Counted from the first letter of the stretch, positions 1 to 9,547 are shown. The stretch: 64,000 bases of DNA from Proteobacteria bacterium CG1_02_64_396 (GCA_001872725.1 MNWR01000065.1:1-64000); one strand, 5' to 3'. Notes: generated from the letters alone by a model not told the origin. Program-made: numbers and translations.

Positions 1-2030
1 ATCGGTGGCCGACCAGGTCACCACCGTGGTGCCCACCGGGAAGTCGGTCGGGGCGTCGCTGGCCGGAGTCAGGGTGCCGTCGACCAGGTCGGTGGCGGTG
101 GCGCTGCCAACGGCAACGGCGGTCAGCGGGCCGGTTGCCTCGATGGTGAGGTTGGCTGGGGCAGTCACGGTCGGCGGGGTGGTGTCGACCACCGTCACGG
201 TTTGAGTTGCCGTTCCGGTATTTCCAGCCGCATCGGTCGCCGACCAGGTCACCGTCGTGGTGCCGACGGGGAAGTCGGCGGGGGTGTCGCTGGTGGGGGT
301 CAGGGCGCCGTAGACCAGGTCGCTGGCGGTTCCAGTGCCGATGGCAACGGCGGTCAGCGGGCCGGTTGCCTCGATGGTGAAGTTGGCTGGGGCCATTACC
401 ATCGGCGGCGTCGTATCAACTACCGTCACGGTTTGCGTGGCGGTACCGGTGTTGCCTGCTGCATCGGTCGCCGACCAGGTGACCACCGTGGTACCGACCG
501 GGAAGTCGGTCGGGGCGTCGCTGGCCGGAGTCAGGGCGCCGTCGACCAGGTCGGTAGCGGTCGCCGATCCAAGAGCAACCACCGTCCGAGGACCGGTCGC
601 CTCAATCGTGATGGCCGCAGACGCCGTCACCGTTGGCGGCGTGGTGTCGAGCACCGTCACGGTTTGCGTGGCGGTGCCGGTATTCCCGGCGGCATCGGTT
701 GCCGACCAGGTCACCGTTGTGGTTCCGACCGGGAAGTCGGTGGGAGCATCGCTGGTGGGGGTCAGGGCGCCGTCGACCAGGTCGGTGGCGGTGGTCATCC
801 CCAAATCAACCAAAGTCCGGGGGCCGGTTGCCTCAATCGTGATCGCCGCAGGCGCCGTTATGATCGGCGGCGTCGTATCAACCACCGTCACGGTTTGCGT
901 GGCGGTACCGGTGTTGCCTGCTGCATCGGTGGCCGACCAGGTCACCACCGTGGTGCCCACCGGGAAGTCGGTCGGGGCGTCGCTGGCCGGAGTCAGGGTG
1001 CCGTCGACCAGGTCGGTGGCGGTCGCCGAACCAAGGGCGACCGGGGTGCGGGGACCGGTAGCCTCGATGGTGATGGCCACCGGGGCGCTGACGGCGGGGG
1101 GAGTCGTATCGGTGATGGTGACGATTTGCGTCGCCGTACCGGTATTCCCGGCGGCATCGGTCGCCGACCAGGTGACCACCGTGGTACCGACCGGGAAGTC
1201 GGTCGGGGCGTCGCTGGCCGGAGTCAGGGCGCCGTCGACCAGGTCGGTAGCGGTCGCCGATCCAAGAGCAACCACCGTCCGAGGACCGGTTGCCTCAAGC
1301 GTGATCGCTGGAGGTGCCGTCACCGTCGGCGGGGTCATATCGACCACCGTTACTGTCTGGGTGGCGGTCCCGGTATTGCCGGCTGCATCGGTTGCCGACC
1401 AGGTCACCGTCGTCGTCCCCACCGGGAAGTCGGCCGGGGCATCACTGGTCGGGGTTAGCACGCCGTCCACCACATCCCTGGCGCGGGCCTTGCCGAGGTT
1501 GACGACCGTCCGAGGTCCGCGCGCCTCCACCGTCTTGTCGGCGGGAGCGACCAGCTTGGGCGGTGTCGTGTCGACGATGGTGATCGTCTGCACCGCCGTC
1601 GCCGTATTGCCCGCTGTGTCGCTGACGCTCCAGGTCACCACGGTGGTCCCCACCGGGAAGTCGACCGGGGCATCACTGGTCGGGGTCAATGCGCCGGCGA
1701 CCAAATCGGTCGCGGTTGCTTTGCCCAGCGCCACCAAAGTCCGTGGTCCGGTCGCCTCCATCCGAATGTCGGCCGGGGGGGTCACCAACGGCGGCGTGGT
1801 ATCGATCACCTCCACCGTTTGCTGCGCCATCCCCACGTTGCCCGCCTCGTCTTGGGCGCTCCAGGTCACTGTCGTGAGGCCGACAGGATAGGCCCCAGGC
1901 GCGTCGCTCCAGGGGATCAGCACCCCGTCGTGCAGATCGATGGCGGTGGCGCTGCCGATGGCAACCGCGGTCAAGGGGCCGGTCGCCTCCTGGGTCACGC
2001 GGGGCGGCGCCGTCACGACCGGAGGGACGG
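1..2030 (-). repeat. Tandem HYR-domain coding repeats, unit about 231 bp
   Basis: Eight complete units and one partial unit of about 231 bp (77 codons) lie head to tail, with DTTPP boundaries near 181, 412, 643, 874, 1105, 1338, 1569, 1800 and 2030. The units nearest the left edge are the most alike. Bases 461-597 are identical to 1154-1290, three units away, and 1-99 are identical to 925-1023, four units away. Identity is therefore patchy rather than graded, as expected from recombination or gene conversion between units. Confidence 0.92.
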
Positions 2031-3609
2031 TGTCGAGGGTGACGATCAGGGTTTGGCTTGAGGCATTGCCCGCCTTGTCGCTCGCCCCCACCTCGATCCG
2101 ATTGAGGTTTTCTTGCAATACCGCCGGCGCCGAGAAGGTCAGGTCGGCCCCCACGGTCACGGCATTGCCCTGAACGCTCAGGTCGGCCCACTCCGACACG
2201 CTGCCCGCGACCAAAATCGCGGGCTGGTTGGTGATGTAGGGGGTGGGGGGGAACACCATGGCGATGGCGGGGGGGATGGTGTCGACGACGAAGTCGAGGC
2301 TGGCGGGGGTCGACTCATTGCCGACCTTGTCTTTCACCGTGACCGCCACCGTCACCGGACCCTCGGGCAGCGGGGTCAAGGGGGCGCACTGACCGATCAT
2401 GCTCCCCATGTCGCAGTGAACCGGCAGCGGCAAACCGTTGACGGTGAATTCGATCGAATCGGGATCGACCCCAATGCCGACATCGGAGTAGGCCACCCCG
2501 AGCGACAGCAGGTTGTTGCGCTGCCAGCTATTGGCGGGAGGCTGGGTGAAGGCGATGTCGGGGGGGATGGTGTCGATGTAGAGGGCTAGATCCTGCACCC
2601 GACCTTCACTTTTGACGGTGGCTGTCACCCGACCGGTCGCATCGACATGGGCGACCTTGCGGGCATTGGCGACCCAGGCGGAGAGATCTTTGGGATCGGT
2701 CACCAGCGCCAGAATGTGGTCGGAATGGCCGAAAGGCTCCAGCTCGAACAGGGGCATGCCGGAAGGATCGAACCGGCTCAGGCTGCTCTCCCCCGCCACC
2801 CACAGATTCCCGCCGCTGTCGACCGCGATCAAACGGGGTTGGCGGCTGGGGTACGAGGCCACCACCCGCCCCTCGGGCGAAAAGGCGACCACACTGCGCT
2901 TCAGGGCCACGAACAGATTGCCGGTTTGGCCGTCGACCGCGATGTCTTGGGGGTGCGCTTCATCCTCGCGACCCAGCGGGAGTGCCATCCGTAAGGCGCC
3001 GTCCTTGCCGTAGGCGGCCACGCCCCGCTCGTCGGCAACCCAGACCGTACCCCGCTCTCCGTCGACCGCCAGCGCCGTCACATTCCGGTTTTGCTGGATC
3101 TTGGAAATCACTTGGCCCGTTGCATCGACACCATAGACCGCTTTGCCCTGGCCGACCCAAACCGAGCCGTCGCTTTCGTCCACCGCCAGGGATGCGGGGT
3201 CGTTGTGCTCGGAGGATGACTCCTGGTCGTGCTTTTTGTCGCCGTGTTCCGAGCTTTGGGGGGGAATGGGCAGGCTAAGGAGGGTGCGGCCATCGAAGCC
3301 GAAGGCGGTCAGTTGCCCGCGTCCGACCGCCCATAGCGTGGTGCGAGGCTCATCGACCGCGATGGATTCGATCTTGTCGGCGTCGGGGATGGCCAGGATG
3401 ACCCGGCCTGCGGCGGTGGAGACCTTAATGACGCCGTTGGACTCGGCGATCCATAGGGCGTCGACGTTCGTGGGGGTGGCGATTGGGGGTGGGGAATCGC
3501 CGTCCGAGCGGTGGTGGTCGTCCCCGGCCCAAGCCGAAAACGAGCAAAACAACAAGGCCATTGCGGCCCCCAACCCACCCACCTGTTGGCACAAGCGCTT
3601 GATCTGCAT
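1..3609 (-). CDS. Secreted HYR-repeat surface protein with beta-propeller head (3' end outside window)
   Basis: The minus-strand frame opens at ATG 3609, with GGAGG at 3616-3620, and stays open for 1203 codons to the window edge. Residues 1-28 are a signal peptide ending AWA before GDD. Residues about 45-340 contain repeated strands such as ALWIAES, VWVGQG, VWVADE, LFVALK and LWVAGE, which look like an NHL/SMP-30-type beta-propeller. Two Ig-like modules opening with DTIPP follow (near residues 343 and 440). From about residue 525 come HYR domains (PF02494) with DTTPP, EATGP, DFPVGTT and VTWSATD signatures. By family it is an extracellular adhesion or matrix protein; the ligand is unknown. Long plus-strand ORFs over this stretch are antisense shadows. 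The C-terminus, and so any anchor or secretion signal, is not visible. Confidence 0.9.
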   Translation of the reverse strand, partial: MQIKRLCQQVGGLGAAMALLFCSFSAWAGDDHHRSDGDSPPPIATPTNVDALWIAESNGVIKVSTAAGRVILAIPDADKIESIAVDEPRTTLWAVGRGQLTAFGFDGRTLLSLPIPPQSSEHGDKKHDQESSSEHNDPASLAVDESDGSVWVGQGKAVYGVDATGQVISKIQQNRNVTALAVDGERGTVWVADERGVAAYGKDGALRMALPLGREDEAHPQDIAVDGQTGNLFVALKRSVVAFSPEGRVVASYPSRQPRLIAVDSGGNLWVAGESSLSRFDPSGMPLFELEPFGHSDHILALVTDPKDLSAWVANARKVAHVDATGRVTATVKSEGRVQDLALYIDTIPPDIAFTQPPANSWQRNNLLSLGVAYSDVGIGVDPDSIEFTVNGLPLPVHCDMGSMIGQCAPLTPLPEGPVTVAVTVKDKVGNESTPASLDFVVDTIPPAIAMVFPPTPYITNQPAILVAGSVSEWADLSVQGNAVTVGADLTFSAPAVLQENLNRIEVGASDKAGNASSQTLIVTLDTVPPVVTAPPRVTQEATGPLTAVAIGSATAIDLHDGVLIPWSDAPGAYPVGLTTVTWSAQDEAGNVGMAQQTVEVIDTTPPLVTPPADIRMEATGPRTLVALGKATATDLVAGALTPTSDAPVDFPVGTTVVTWSVSDTAGNTATAVQTITIVDTTPPKLVAPADKTVEARGPRTVVNLGKARARDVVDGVLTPTSDAPADFPVGTTTVTWSATDAAGNTGTATQTVTVVDMTPPTVTAPPAITLEATGPRTVVALGSATATDLVDGALTPASDAPTDFPVGTTVVTWSATDAAGNTGTATQIVTITDTTPPAVSAPVAITIEATGPRTPVALGSATATDLVDGTLTPASDAPTDFPVGTTVVTWSATDAAGNTGTATQTVTVVDTTPPIITAPAAITIEATGPRTLVDLGMTTATDLVDGALTPTSDAPTDFPVGTTTVTWSATDAAGNTGTATQTVTVLDTTPPTVTASAAITIEATGPRTVVALGSATATDLVDGALTPASDAPTDFPVGTTVVTWSATDAAGNTGTATQTVTVVDTTPPMVMAPANFTIEATGPLTAVAIGTGTASDLVYGALTPTSDTPADFPVGTTTVTWSATDAAGNTGTATQTVTVVDTTPPTVTAPANLTIEATGPLTAVAVGSATATDLVDGTLTPASDAPTDFPVGTTVVTWSATD

Positions 3610-3843
3610 CCCCTACCTCCGTGATCCTGCCGAAATTGTGTGACGGCGTTCACATCGTTGACGGGGAGAGGCTGGGGTGTCAAGGGGGGGGTAGCGAACC
3701 TGTAGCGAGCCTCATCAGGGAACGCCCCATCCCCGCCGTTTCATCCTGTTTTCCCCTCGGGTCTTGATGCGGTCACCGCTGACGGTCACACTTCCGGACT
3801 TTTTTAGGTTGGTTTTTTCCCGCCGCTCTCCCAAGGGGCGGCC

Positions 3844-4170
3844 ATGCGATGGAGTTCAACGATGCTCGACTGGCTGATTACCCCCGCCTATGCCCAAGCT
3901 GGTGCCGCTCAGGGCAATGGCATGGAAGGGATCTTCATGATGGTCCTGATCTTCGTGATCTTTTACTTCCTGCTCATCCGGCCCCAGCAAAAGCGCGTCA
4001 AGGAGCACCGGGCTATGGTCGAGGCAATTAAGCCCGGCGATAAGGTGATGACCGGCGGCGGCATCATCGGTACCGTCCGGGGTGTCGACGACAACAACAT
4101 GAAGGTCGAAATCGCCGAAGGGATCGTGGTGAAGGTCCGCCGCGATACCGTCGCCAGTAAAGAGGACTGA
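3844..4170 (+). CDS. yajC: Preprotein translocase auxiliary subunit YajC
   Basis: Small inner-membrane partner of SecDF in the Sec translocon. It has one membrane segment (MMVLIFVIFYFLLIRP) followed by the family signature RPQQKR and a cytoplasmic beta domain with GDKVMTGGGIIG. It is the first gene of yajC-secD-secF. ATG 3862 (protein starting MLDWLITPAYAQ, with GGAG seven bases upstream) is an equally good start and would give 102 residues, typical of the family. The 234 bases upstream separate it from the divergent HYR gene and must hold both promoters; I see no clear -35/-10 pair there. Confidence 0.95.
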   Translation: MRWSSTMLDWLITPAYAQAGAAQGNGMEGIFMMVLIFVIFYFLLIRPQQKRVKEHRAMVEAIKPGDKVMTGGGIIGTVRGVDDNNMKVEIAEGIVVKVRRDTVASKED

Positions 4171-4232
4171 CGGGCGGGGGTATCCCCCGCGCATCCCCCT
4201 CGGTTCAAGATTCGGCAGGAGCTAAGCCCCCC

Positions 4233-5822
4233 ATGAACGAATTTCCCCGCTGGAAAATGGTGACCATTGTCTTCGTGACCCTGGTCGCCATGTTGTTTGC
4301 CTTCCCCAATCTGCTCTCCCCCGAAACCCGTGACAAGCTCCCCTCCTGGCTGCCCAGCCAAGGGGTGAACCTGGGTCTGGATCTGCGCGGCGGCATCCAT
4401 CTGGTGTTGCAGGTGCAGGTCGAAAAGGCGCTGCGCCGGACGGTGGAGGGTGATACCGACGAGGTTCGTAACGCCGTTCGTGAAGAGAAGCTGCGCTACG
4501 GTGGGGTTGACGTGGTCGACGACCACACCATGGCGGTGCTGGTCGGCGAGGGGGAATCGGAGCGGTTGCAGACGGCGATGGCCAAGGCGCTGCCCAATTA
4601 CACCATCGCACCGGGGGAACATGCCGGTAAGGCGGCGCTGCTGCTGACCTTGACCCCCCTATCGATGGAGGAGATCAAGAAAAATGCGGTCGATCAGGCC
4701 ATCGAGACGATCCGCAACCGCATCGACCAGTTCGGTGTCTCCGAGCCGGTGATTCAGCGTGAGGGTCAGGATCGGGTGCTGGTTCAACTGCCGGGGGTAA
4801 AAGATACCCGCCGCGCCAAGGCGCTGATCGGTCGTACCGCCCTGCTCGAATTCAAGATGGTCGACGAACAGGGGGATCTTTCCGCCGCCCTGGCGGGGCG
4901 GGTTCCCCCCGGCGACGCGTTGCAATACAGCAAACCGGCTGCCGGACAGAGCGCGACCCCCTACCTGCTGAAAAAACGGGTGGCCTTGACCGGCGATCTA
5001 CTCACCGACGCCCGGGTCGCCATCGACCCCCAAGACAATCAGCCGCTGGTGCACATCACCTTCAACCGCAAGGGGGGGCGTAAATTCGCCGACCTGACCG
5101 CCGAGAGTGTCGGCAAGCGGATGGCGATTGTGCTCGATGGGGTGGTCTATTCTGCCCCCGTCATCCGCGAAAAGATCGAGGGGGGACGGGCGCAGATTTC
5201 GGGGTCGTTCACCCCCGAAGAGGCCCACGACTTGGCCATCGTCCTGCGGGCCGGAGCCCTACCCGCTCCGGTGGTGGTTGCCGAGGAACGGACGGTCGGT
5301 CCCTCGCTGGGTCAGGACTCCATCGACGCCGGGATGACCTCGATCATCGTCGGTGGTGTGATCGTCTTGATCTTCATGGCGCTGTACTACCGGGTTTTTG
5401 GGGTCATCGCCGACATCGCCCTGGTCTTCAATATCGTCATTCTGGTGGCGGTGCTGTCGATGTTGCAGGCAACCCTGACCCTGCCCGGTATGGCGGGGAT
5501 CGTGCTGACCATCGGTATGGCGGTCGACGCCAACGTGCTGATTTTTGAACGCATCCGCGAGGAATTGCTGCTGGGGCGAACCCCGATTGCAGCCATCCAC
5601 AGCGGTTACGACAAGGCGTTCGTGACGATCATGGATTCAAACATCACCACCTTGATTGCCGCCCTGGTGCTCTTCGGTTTCGGTACCGGCCCGGTCAAGG
5701 GGTTTGCCGTGACGCTGTCCATCGGCATCCTGGCCTCGATGTTCACCGCCATTCTGGTCACCCGCTGGCTGGTCCACCTGACCTACGGCCGCCGCCGCCG
5801 CGTCCAGAGCCTGGCGATCTAA
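4233..5822 (+). CDS. secD: Protein translocase subunit SecD
   Basis: Proton-driven translocon accessory subunit that helps pull secreted proteins across the inner membrane. It is 529 residues, at the short end for proteobacterial SecD. An N-terminal membrane segment is followed by the GLDLRGGIHLVLQV motif (about residues 48-61), the periplasmic P1 domain and five C-terminal membrane segments with AVDANVLIFERIREE. An AGGAG site precedes the ATG. It follows yajC by 62 bases and precedes secF by 13. Confidence 0.97.
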   Translation: MNEFPRWKMVTIVFVTLVAMLFAFPNLLSPETRDKLPSWLPSQGVNLGLDLRGGIHLVLQVQVEKALRRTVEGDTDEVRNAVREEKLRYGGVDVVDDHTMAVLVGEGESERLQTAMAKALPNYTIAPGEHAGKAALLLTLTPLSMEEIKKNAVDQAIETIRNRIDQFGVSEPVIQREGQDRVLVQLPGVKDTRRAKALIGRTALLEFKMVDEQGDLSAALAGRVPPGDALQYSKPAAGQSATPYLLKKRVALTGDLLTDARVAIDPQDNQPLVHITFNRKGGRKFADLTAESVGKRMAIVLDGVVYSAPVIREKIEGGRAQISGSFTPEEAHDLAIVLRAGALPAPVVVAEERTVGPSLGQDSIDAGMTSIIVGGVIVLIFMALYYRVFGVIADIALVFNIVILVAVLSMLQATLTLPGMAGIVLTIGMAVDANVLIFERIREELLLGRTPIAAIHSGYDKAFVTIMDSNITTLIAALVLFGFGTGPVKGFAVTLSIGILASMFTAILVTRWLVHLTYGRRRRVQSLAI

Positions 5823-5835
5823 TAAGGATTTCGAC

Positions 5836-6786
5836 ATGCAACTGATTCCATCGAATACCAGCATCGATTTCATCGGTCGCCGCAAGATCGCGTTTGCGAT
5901 CTCGGGCTTGATGGTGCTGCTCGCCCTGGTTGCCTTGGCGACCAAGGGGCTGAACTGGGGCATCGATTTCGCGGGGGGTACCATCGTCGAGGTGCGGCTG
6001 GAGCAACCCAGACCGGTGGGCGATCTGCGTGACGCCCTGGAGATGGCCACGATTGCCGGGGCCTCAATCCAGCATTTCGGCACCGAGACCGAGTTCTTGA
6101 TCCGCATGCCCAACGCTGAAGGGGCCGACTCGGGGACGATCTCAACCCAGGTTCTATCGGCTCTTGAGACGGGGTTGGGTCAGGGTCAGGTCGAACTGCG
6201 CCGGGTTGAGTTTGTCGGCCCCGCCATCGGCAAGGAGCTAACCGAAAAAGGGGTGCTGGCGCTGCTTTATGCCCTGGTCGCCATTTTGTTTTACGTCGCC
6301 TGGCGCTTCGAGCTGCGCTTTGCCCTCGGAGCCGACTTGGCGCTGCTGCACGACGTGACCATCACCCTGGGGATCTTCGCGATCACCGGCAAGGAGTTCA
6401 CCCTGCCGGTGGTGGCCGCCGTCCTGACCATCATCGGTTATTCGCTCAACGATACCATCGTGGTCTTCGACCGTATCCGCGAAATCATGGTGAAGCTGCG
6501 TAAACGCCCCTTGGTCGAAATCATGAACAAGGCGGTGAACGAAACCCTGTCGCGCACCGTCATGACCTCGTTCACCACCATCCTGGTGTTGGTGGCGCTG
6601 TTCTTCTTGGGGGGCGAGATCATCCACGACTTTGCCTTTGCCCTGCTGATTGGCATCGGTGTCGGGACCTACTCCTCGATCTTCGTTGCCGCCCCCGTGG
6701 TGCTGGCGATGGAGGGCAAGCGGCAACCCAAGCTGCCCGGTTCCGAGGGGGACGATGCCGCCGAAGGGCAGGCAGCAGCCTCGTAA
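5836..6786 (+). CDS. secF: Protein translocase subunit SecF
   Basis: Partner of SecD in the SecDF complex. It has 316 residues with N-terminal motif GIDFAGGT, a short periplasmic domain and conserved membrane motif NDTIVVFDRIRE. AAGGA precedes the ATG. A hydrophilic tail (EGKRQPKLPGSEGDDAAEG) lies in the cytoplasm. It is co-directional with secD and the downstream Mth938-fold gene, so it is probably one operon. Confidence 0.97.
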   Translation: MQLIPSNTSIDFIGRRKIAFAISGLMVLLALVALATKGLNWGIDFAGGTIVEVRLEQPRPVGDLRDALEMATIAGASIQHFGTETEFLIRMPNAEGADSGTISTQVLSALETGLGQGQVELRRVEFVGPAIGKELTEKGVLALLYALVAILFYVAWRFELRFALGADLALLHDVTITLGIFAITGKEFTLPVVAAVLTIIGYSLNDTIVVFDRIREIMVKLRKRPLVEIMNKAVNETLSRTVMTSFTTILVLVALFFLGGEIIHDFAFALLIGIGVGTYSSIFVAAPVVLAMEGKRQPKLPGSEGDDAAEGQAAAS

Positions 6787-6816
6787 TTTTTTGACCCCAA
6801 AGGGGATTCCACACCA

Positions 6817-7188
6817 ATGGACGTCTCCCCCTTCACCGCCGAGGGGGTCTACCTCATCAAGGGGTATGGCCCCGGTTTCATCCAGGTGAATCAAGATCGG
6901 CACGACTGTTCCCTGATCGTGGGACCAGGCGTGTTGCAAACCTGGGCGCTGGAACCCGATGCCCCTCTCGATCGGGCGGCACTCGAACCGATTGTCGAAA
7001 TGGCCCCTGAGATGGTGTTGATTGGGACCGGTTCTGCGATTCGGCACCTCGATCCCCAAGTACGCCAATGGCTGCGCGAAGTGGGCATCCGGGTCGAATT
7101 GGTCGATACCCCCAACGCTTGTCGGACCTACAACTTTTTGGTGCAGGAGGGGCGCTCCTTCCTGGCCGCGCTGGTGGTGTTGCCTTGA
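6817..7188 (+). CDS. Mth938-like domain protein (DUF498/DUF598)
   Basis: A 123-residue protein of the Mth938 fold (PF04430), the family that includes the mitochondrial complex I assembly factor NDUFAF3. Visible family features are the central PEMVLIGTG strand and the C-terminal stretch DTPNACRTYNFLVQEGR. A gene of this family often lies directly behind secF in proteobacteria. Its biochemical role in bacteria is not settled. It is read in the same direction, 30 bases after secF. Confidence 0.88.
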   Translation: MDVSPFTAEGVYLIKGYGPGFIQVNQDRHDCSLIVGPGVLQTWALEPDAPLDRAALEPIVEMAPEMVLIGTGSAIRHLDPQVRQWLREVGIRVELVDTPNACRTYNFLVQEGRSFLAALVVLP

Positions 7189-7196
7189 GGAATTCC

Positions 7197-8999
7197 ATGA
7201 ATCGAGTTCATGCCTGGTGGATCCAGGGGGCCGTCGTGCTCGCCCTGGCAGGATGCGCCACCACCTCTGCCGCCCCCCCCGCTCCCGATCCAACCTCCAC
7301 CCAGGCTCAACCGCAGCTCCGGCAGGAGGCCCCCGTCCGTGACGGGGCCGCTCCGCTGGGGCAGAGCGACGCCGCCCTGGACTTCAAGGCCCGTTTTCTC
7401 TTTTTGGCGGCCGAAAAGGCGCGTGCGGCAGGGGACAACCCCCAGGCCTACCAGGCCTACAAAGAGTTGGCGGCGCTGTATCCCGACGATCTGTTCGTGG
7501 TGCGCCGTCTGCGCGACGCCGCCGTGGCGGCGGGCGCCCTCGACGACGCCCTGGTGCAGGCCCAAAGGCTGGCCGAAATCGCCGAGGCCCCGGTCGCCGA
7601 TTCGGTGCTCTGGGTCAGGCTGCTCATGGCCAAGGGGGATCTCGACCGGGCGTTGACCCTGGCGCGGGGGGTGACCCAAAAGAACCCCGAGGATTTGGGG
7701 GTTTTGAACCTCCAGGTGCAGGTGCTCGATCAGATGGGCAAAAGCGAGGAGGGGACCAACCTGGTCGAGGCGTGGGACCGCCGCCATCCCGATGGGATCG
7801 AGGGGTTGATGTACCTGGCCCAGCGGGCTTTTCGGGTGGGAGAACACGACAAGGTCCGCACCTATTTGCAGCGGGCGGTGGCCCGGGATCCCGACAATCC
7901 CAAGCCGCTGTTCCACCTGACCCGGGAGATGTTCGAGTCCGACCCCTCGGCGGTCATTAACCTGCTCGAACCCTTCATCGCCAAACACGACGACAGCCAA
8001 CTTGAGGAATATCTAGCCCGCGCCTATTGGAGTCAGGGAAGGCGGGAGGAGGCGCGTGCCCTATTCAAAAAGATGACCGGTTACGACGAGGTCTCCCCGG
8101 TCACCTACCTGGCGCTGGCGCTGATGGCGCAAGAGGACGGGCGGGCCGAAGAGTCGTTACAGTGGCTTGAAAAAATCCCCCCCGAACTGCGCCAGACCGC
8201 CCGGATCACCTACTACGAAGGGGTGACCCGGCAGATGCTCGGCCATCGGGACGAGGCGATCGCCATCTTCAAGTCGATCCCTAAAGGTCAGGATGACCTC
8301 TACGACCAGGCCCAGATTCGCTTGATCGACCTGCTGCTGGAGTCCAAGCAGTACGACCAGGCGCGGCAGGTGCTTGAGGCCAACCGCGAGGGGCTCAAGG
8401 AGCGCCTCTTCTATTACCTGGCTTGGAGCGATCTTGAAACCTCGCTTGAGCACCCCGATCAGGCGCTGCTCTGGATCGAGGAGGGGATCAAAGCGATTCC
8501 CGACAACCTCGATTTGATCTTTCAGCGGGCGGTGCTCAGTGACCGTTTGCAGCGCTGGGAGGAGGCCGAGGCCGCTTTCAAACAGGTGATTGCCGGCAAT
8601 CCCGAACAGGTCGAGGCACTCAACTACCTGGCCTACAGCTACGCCCTGCGCGGCCAGCATCTCGACGAGGCGCTGTCCCTGATCGAGCGGGCGCTGAACC
8701 TCAAGCCCACCGACGCCTACGTCGATACCAAGGCCTGGATCCTCTTCAAAATGGGGCAGTTCAAGCAGGCCAAGCAGGTGCTGGCCCCCCTGATGGCCCA
8801 GGAACAGACCGATCCCATCCTCTTCGAGCATTGGGGTTCGATCCTGGAATCGGCGGGGGAGACCCTGCCCGCCATCGCCGCCTTTCGCCGCGCTCAGGTG
8901 CTGCTGGAGGAAAACGGCACCAGCGAGGGGACCCTCGAGGCGATGCGGGGCCGTTTGGCCGAGGCGCTCAAACGGCTGGGCGCCGATCCCGCGCCGTGA
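7197..8999 (+). CDS. TPR-repeat lipoprotein
   Basis: A 600-residue protein starting at ATG 7197 (GAGGAATTCC just upstream). A longer in-frame ORF reaches back to 7068 but overlaps the previous gene. Residues 1-20 form a lipoprotein signal with lipobox LAGC (Cys20) and a Pro/Gln-rich linker. About ten TPR-like helical repeats follow through to the end (for example EALNYLAYSYALRGQHLDEALSLIERAL). It is probably an outer-membrane-anchored scaffold. The TPR gene / lolB / ispE order recurs in gamma-proteobacteria. Its stop overlaps the start of the next gene. Confidence 0.88.
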   Translation: MNRVHAWWIQGAVVLALAGCATTSAAPPAPDPTSTQAQPQLRQEAPVRDGAAPLGQSDAALDFKARFLFLAAEKARAAGDNPQAYQAYKELAALYPDDLFVVRRLRDAAVAAGALDDALVQAQRLAEIAEAPVADSVLWVRLLMAKGDLDRALTLARGVTQKNPEDLGVLNLQVQVLDQMGKSEEGTNLVEAWDRRHPDGIEGLMYLAQRAFRVGEHDKVRTYLQRAVARDPDNPKPLFHLTREMFESDPSAVINLLEPFIAKHDDSQLEEYLARAYWSQGRREEARALFKKMTGYDEVSPVTYLALALMAQEDGRAEESLQWLEKIPPELRQTARITYYEGVTRQMLGHRDEAIAIFKSIPKGQDDLYDQAQIRLIDLLLESKQYDQARQVLEANREGLKERLFYYLAWSDLETSLEHPDQALLWIEEGIKAIPDNLDLIFQRAVLSDRLQRWEEAEAAFKQVIAGNPEQVEALNYLAYSYALRGQHLDEALSLIERALNLKPTDAYVDTKAWILFKMGQFKQAKQVLAPLMAQEQTDPILFEHWGSILESAGETLPAIAAFRRAQVLLEENGTSEGTLEAMRGRLAEALKRLGADPAP

Positions 9000-9547
9000 A
9001 GCGGAGGGGCGGTTGGTTGCTGGCGGGGCTGGGCTTGATTGCCCTGTTGGGGATGGGCGGTTGCGCCCACCCCTCACCTCCGACCCCCTCGACCCCGCTC
9101 GGGGTCGAGGGGGTCGGGGTGGTCAAAATCCGAAGCGGCCTTGAAAAACAATCGCTGCGGGTGGCGGTGATGGCCCGCCCGGGCGAGGTCCGCATCGAAT
9201 CGCGCTCCCCGCTCGGCTCCCCCCTGTTTGTGCTGCGGCTGAGCGGCGATGCTGCCTTTGCCTGGACGGCGCAGCGCGGCGCGATCAATCCCCTCGAACT
9301 CGCCCAGGCGCTGGGCTGGCCCCAGCTTCCCGACGGTCGCGAGTTGGCCCGACTGATCCTCTCCCCTCAGCACAACCAAATGCAGTGGGATGGCGCGACC
9401 ATGACGGTTGAAAGCCGCAACGACCAAGGGCTGCCCGAGAGCCTTCAGTGGCAGGGGCACGACTGGCAAGGGCTGGGGCAACTGCGGGCTTGGTCCCCCT
9501 TAAGCGGCGACGAGGCTGTGTGGATGATGCCTGAGGGGGCGCCGTGA
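8996..9547 (+). CDS. lolB: LolB-like outer-membrane lipoprotein
   Basis: The gene starts at GTG 8996, overlapping the preceding stop (GTGA), and encodes 183 residues. The signal peptide ends in lipobox GMGGC (Cys23). The mature part contains LolB-like strands (VRIESRSPLGSPLFVLRL, then LAQALGWPQLPDGRELARLIL). LolB receives lipoproteins from LolA and inserts them into the outer membrane. Similarity is modest by eye, so the call leans on length, the lipobox and the position directly before ispE. A longer frame beginning at 8831 is a shadow of the TPR gene. Confidence 0.72.
   Translation: MKRRGGWLLAGLGLIALLGMGGCAHPSPPTPSTPLGVEGVGVVKIRSGLEKQSLRVAVMARPGEVRIESRSPLGSPLFVLRLSGDAAFAWTAQRGAINPLELAQALGWPQLPDGRELARLILSPQHNQMQWDGATMTVESRNDQGLPESLQWQGHDWQGLGQLRAWSPLSGDEAVWMMPEGAP
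9080..9117. repeat. Perfect 17-bp inverted repeat in the lolB-like gene
   Basis: CCGACCCCCTCGACCCC at 9080-9096 is exactly mirrored at 9101-9117 around a GCTC loop. It sits just after the lipobox codons, about 85 bases into the reading frame, and encodes the linker around PSTPLGVEGVG. Such a GC-rich hairpin would be very stable in mRNA. Confidence 0.9.

Noticed and set aside
202-1891. Long plus-strand ORFs (418 and 518 codons) rich in repeats
   Set aside because: They are antisense to the HYR repeats. The minus frame has a signal peptide, a ribosome site and recognisable domains; the plus frames repeat only because the DNA does.
1-2030. Tandem repeats as a possible CRISPR array
   Set aside because: Units are about 231 bp, contiguous and protein coding, with no spacer pattern or cas genes.
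6238-7293. Minus-strand ORF of 351 codons over secF
   Set aside because: His/Gln-rich low-complexity product typical of antisense frames in GC-rich DNA; secF and the Mth938 gene explain the region.
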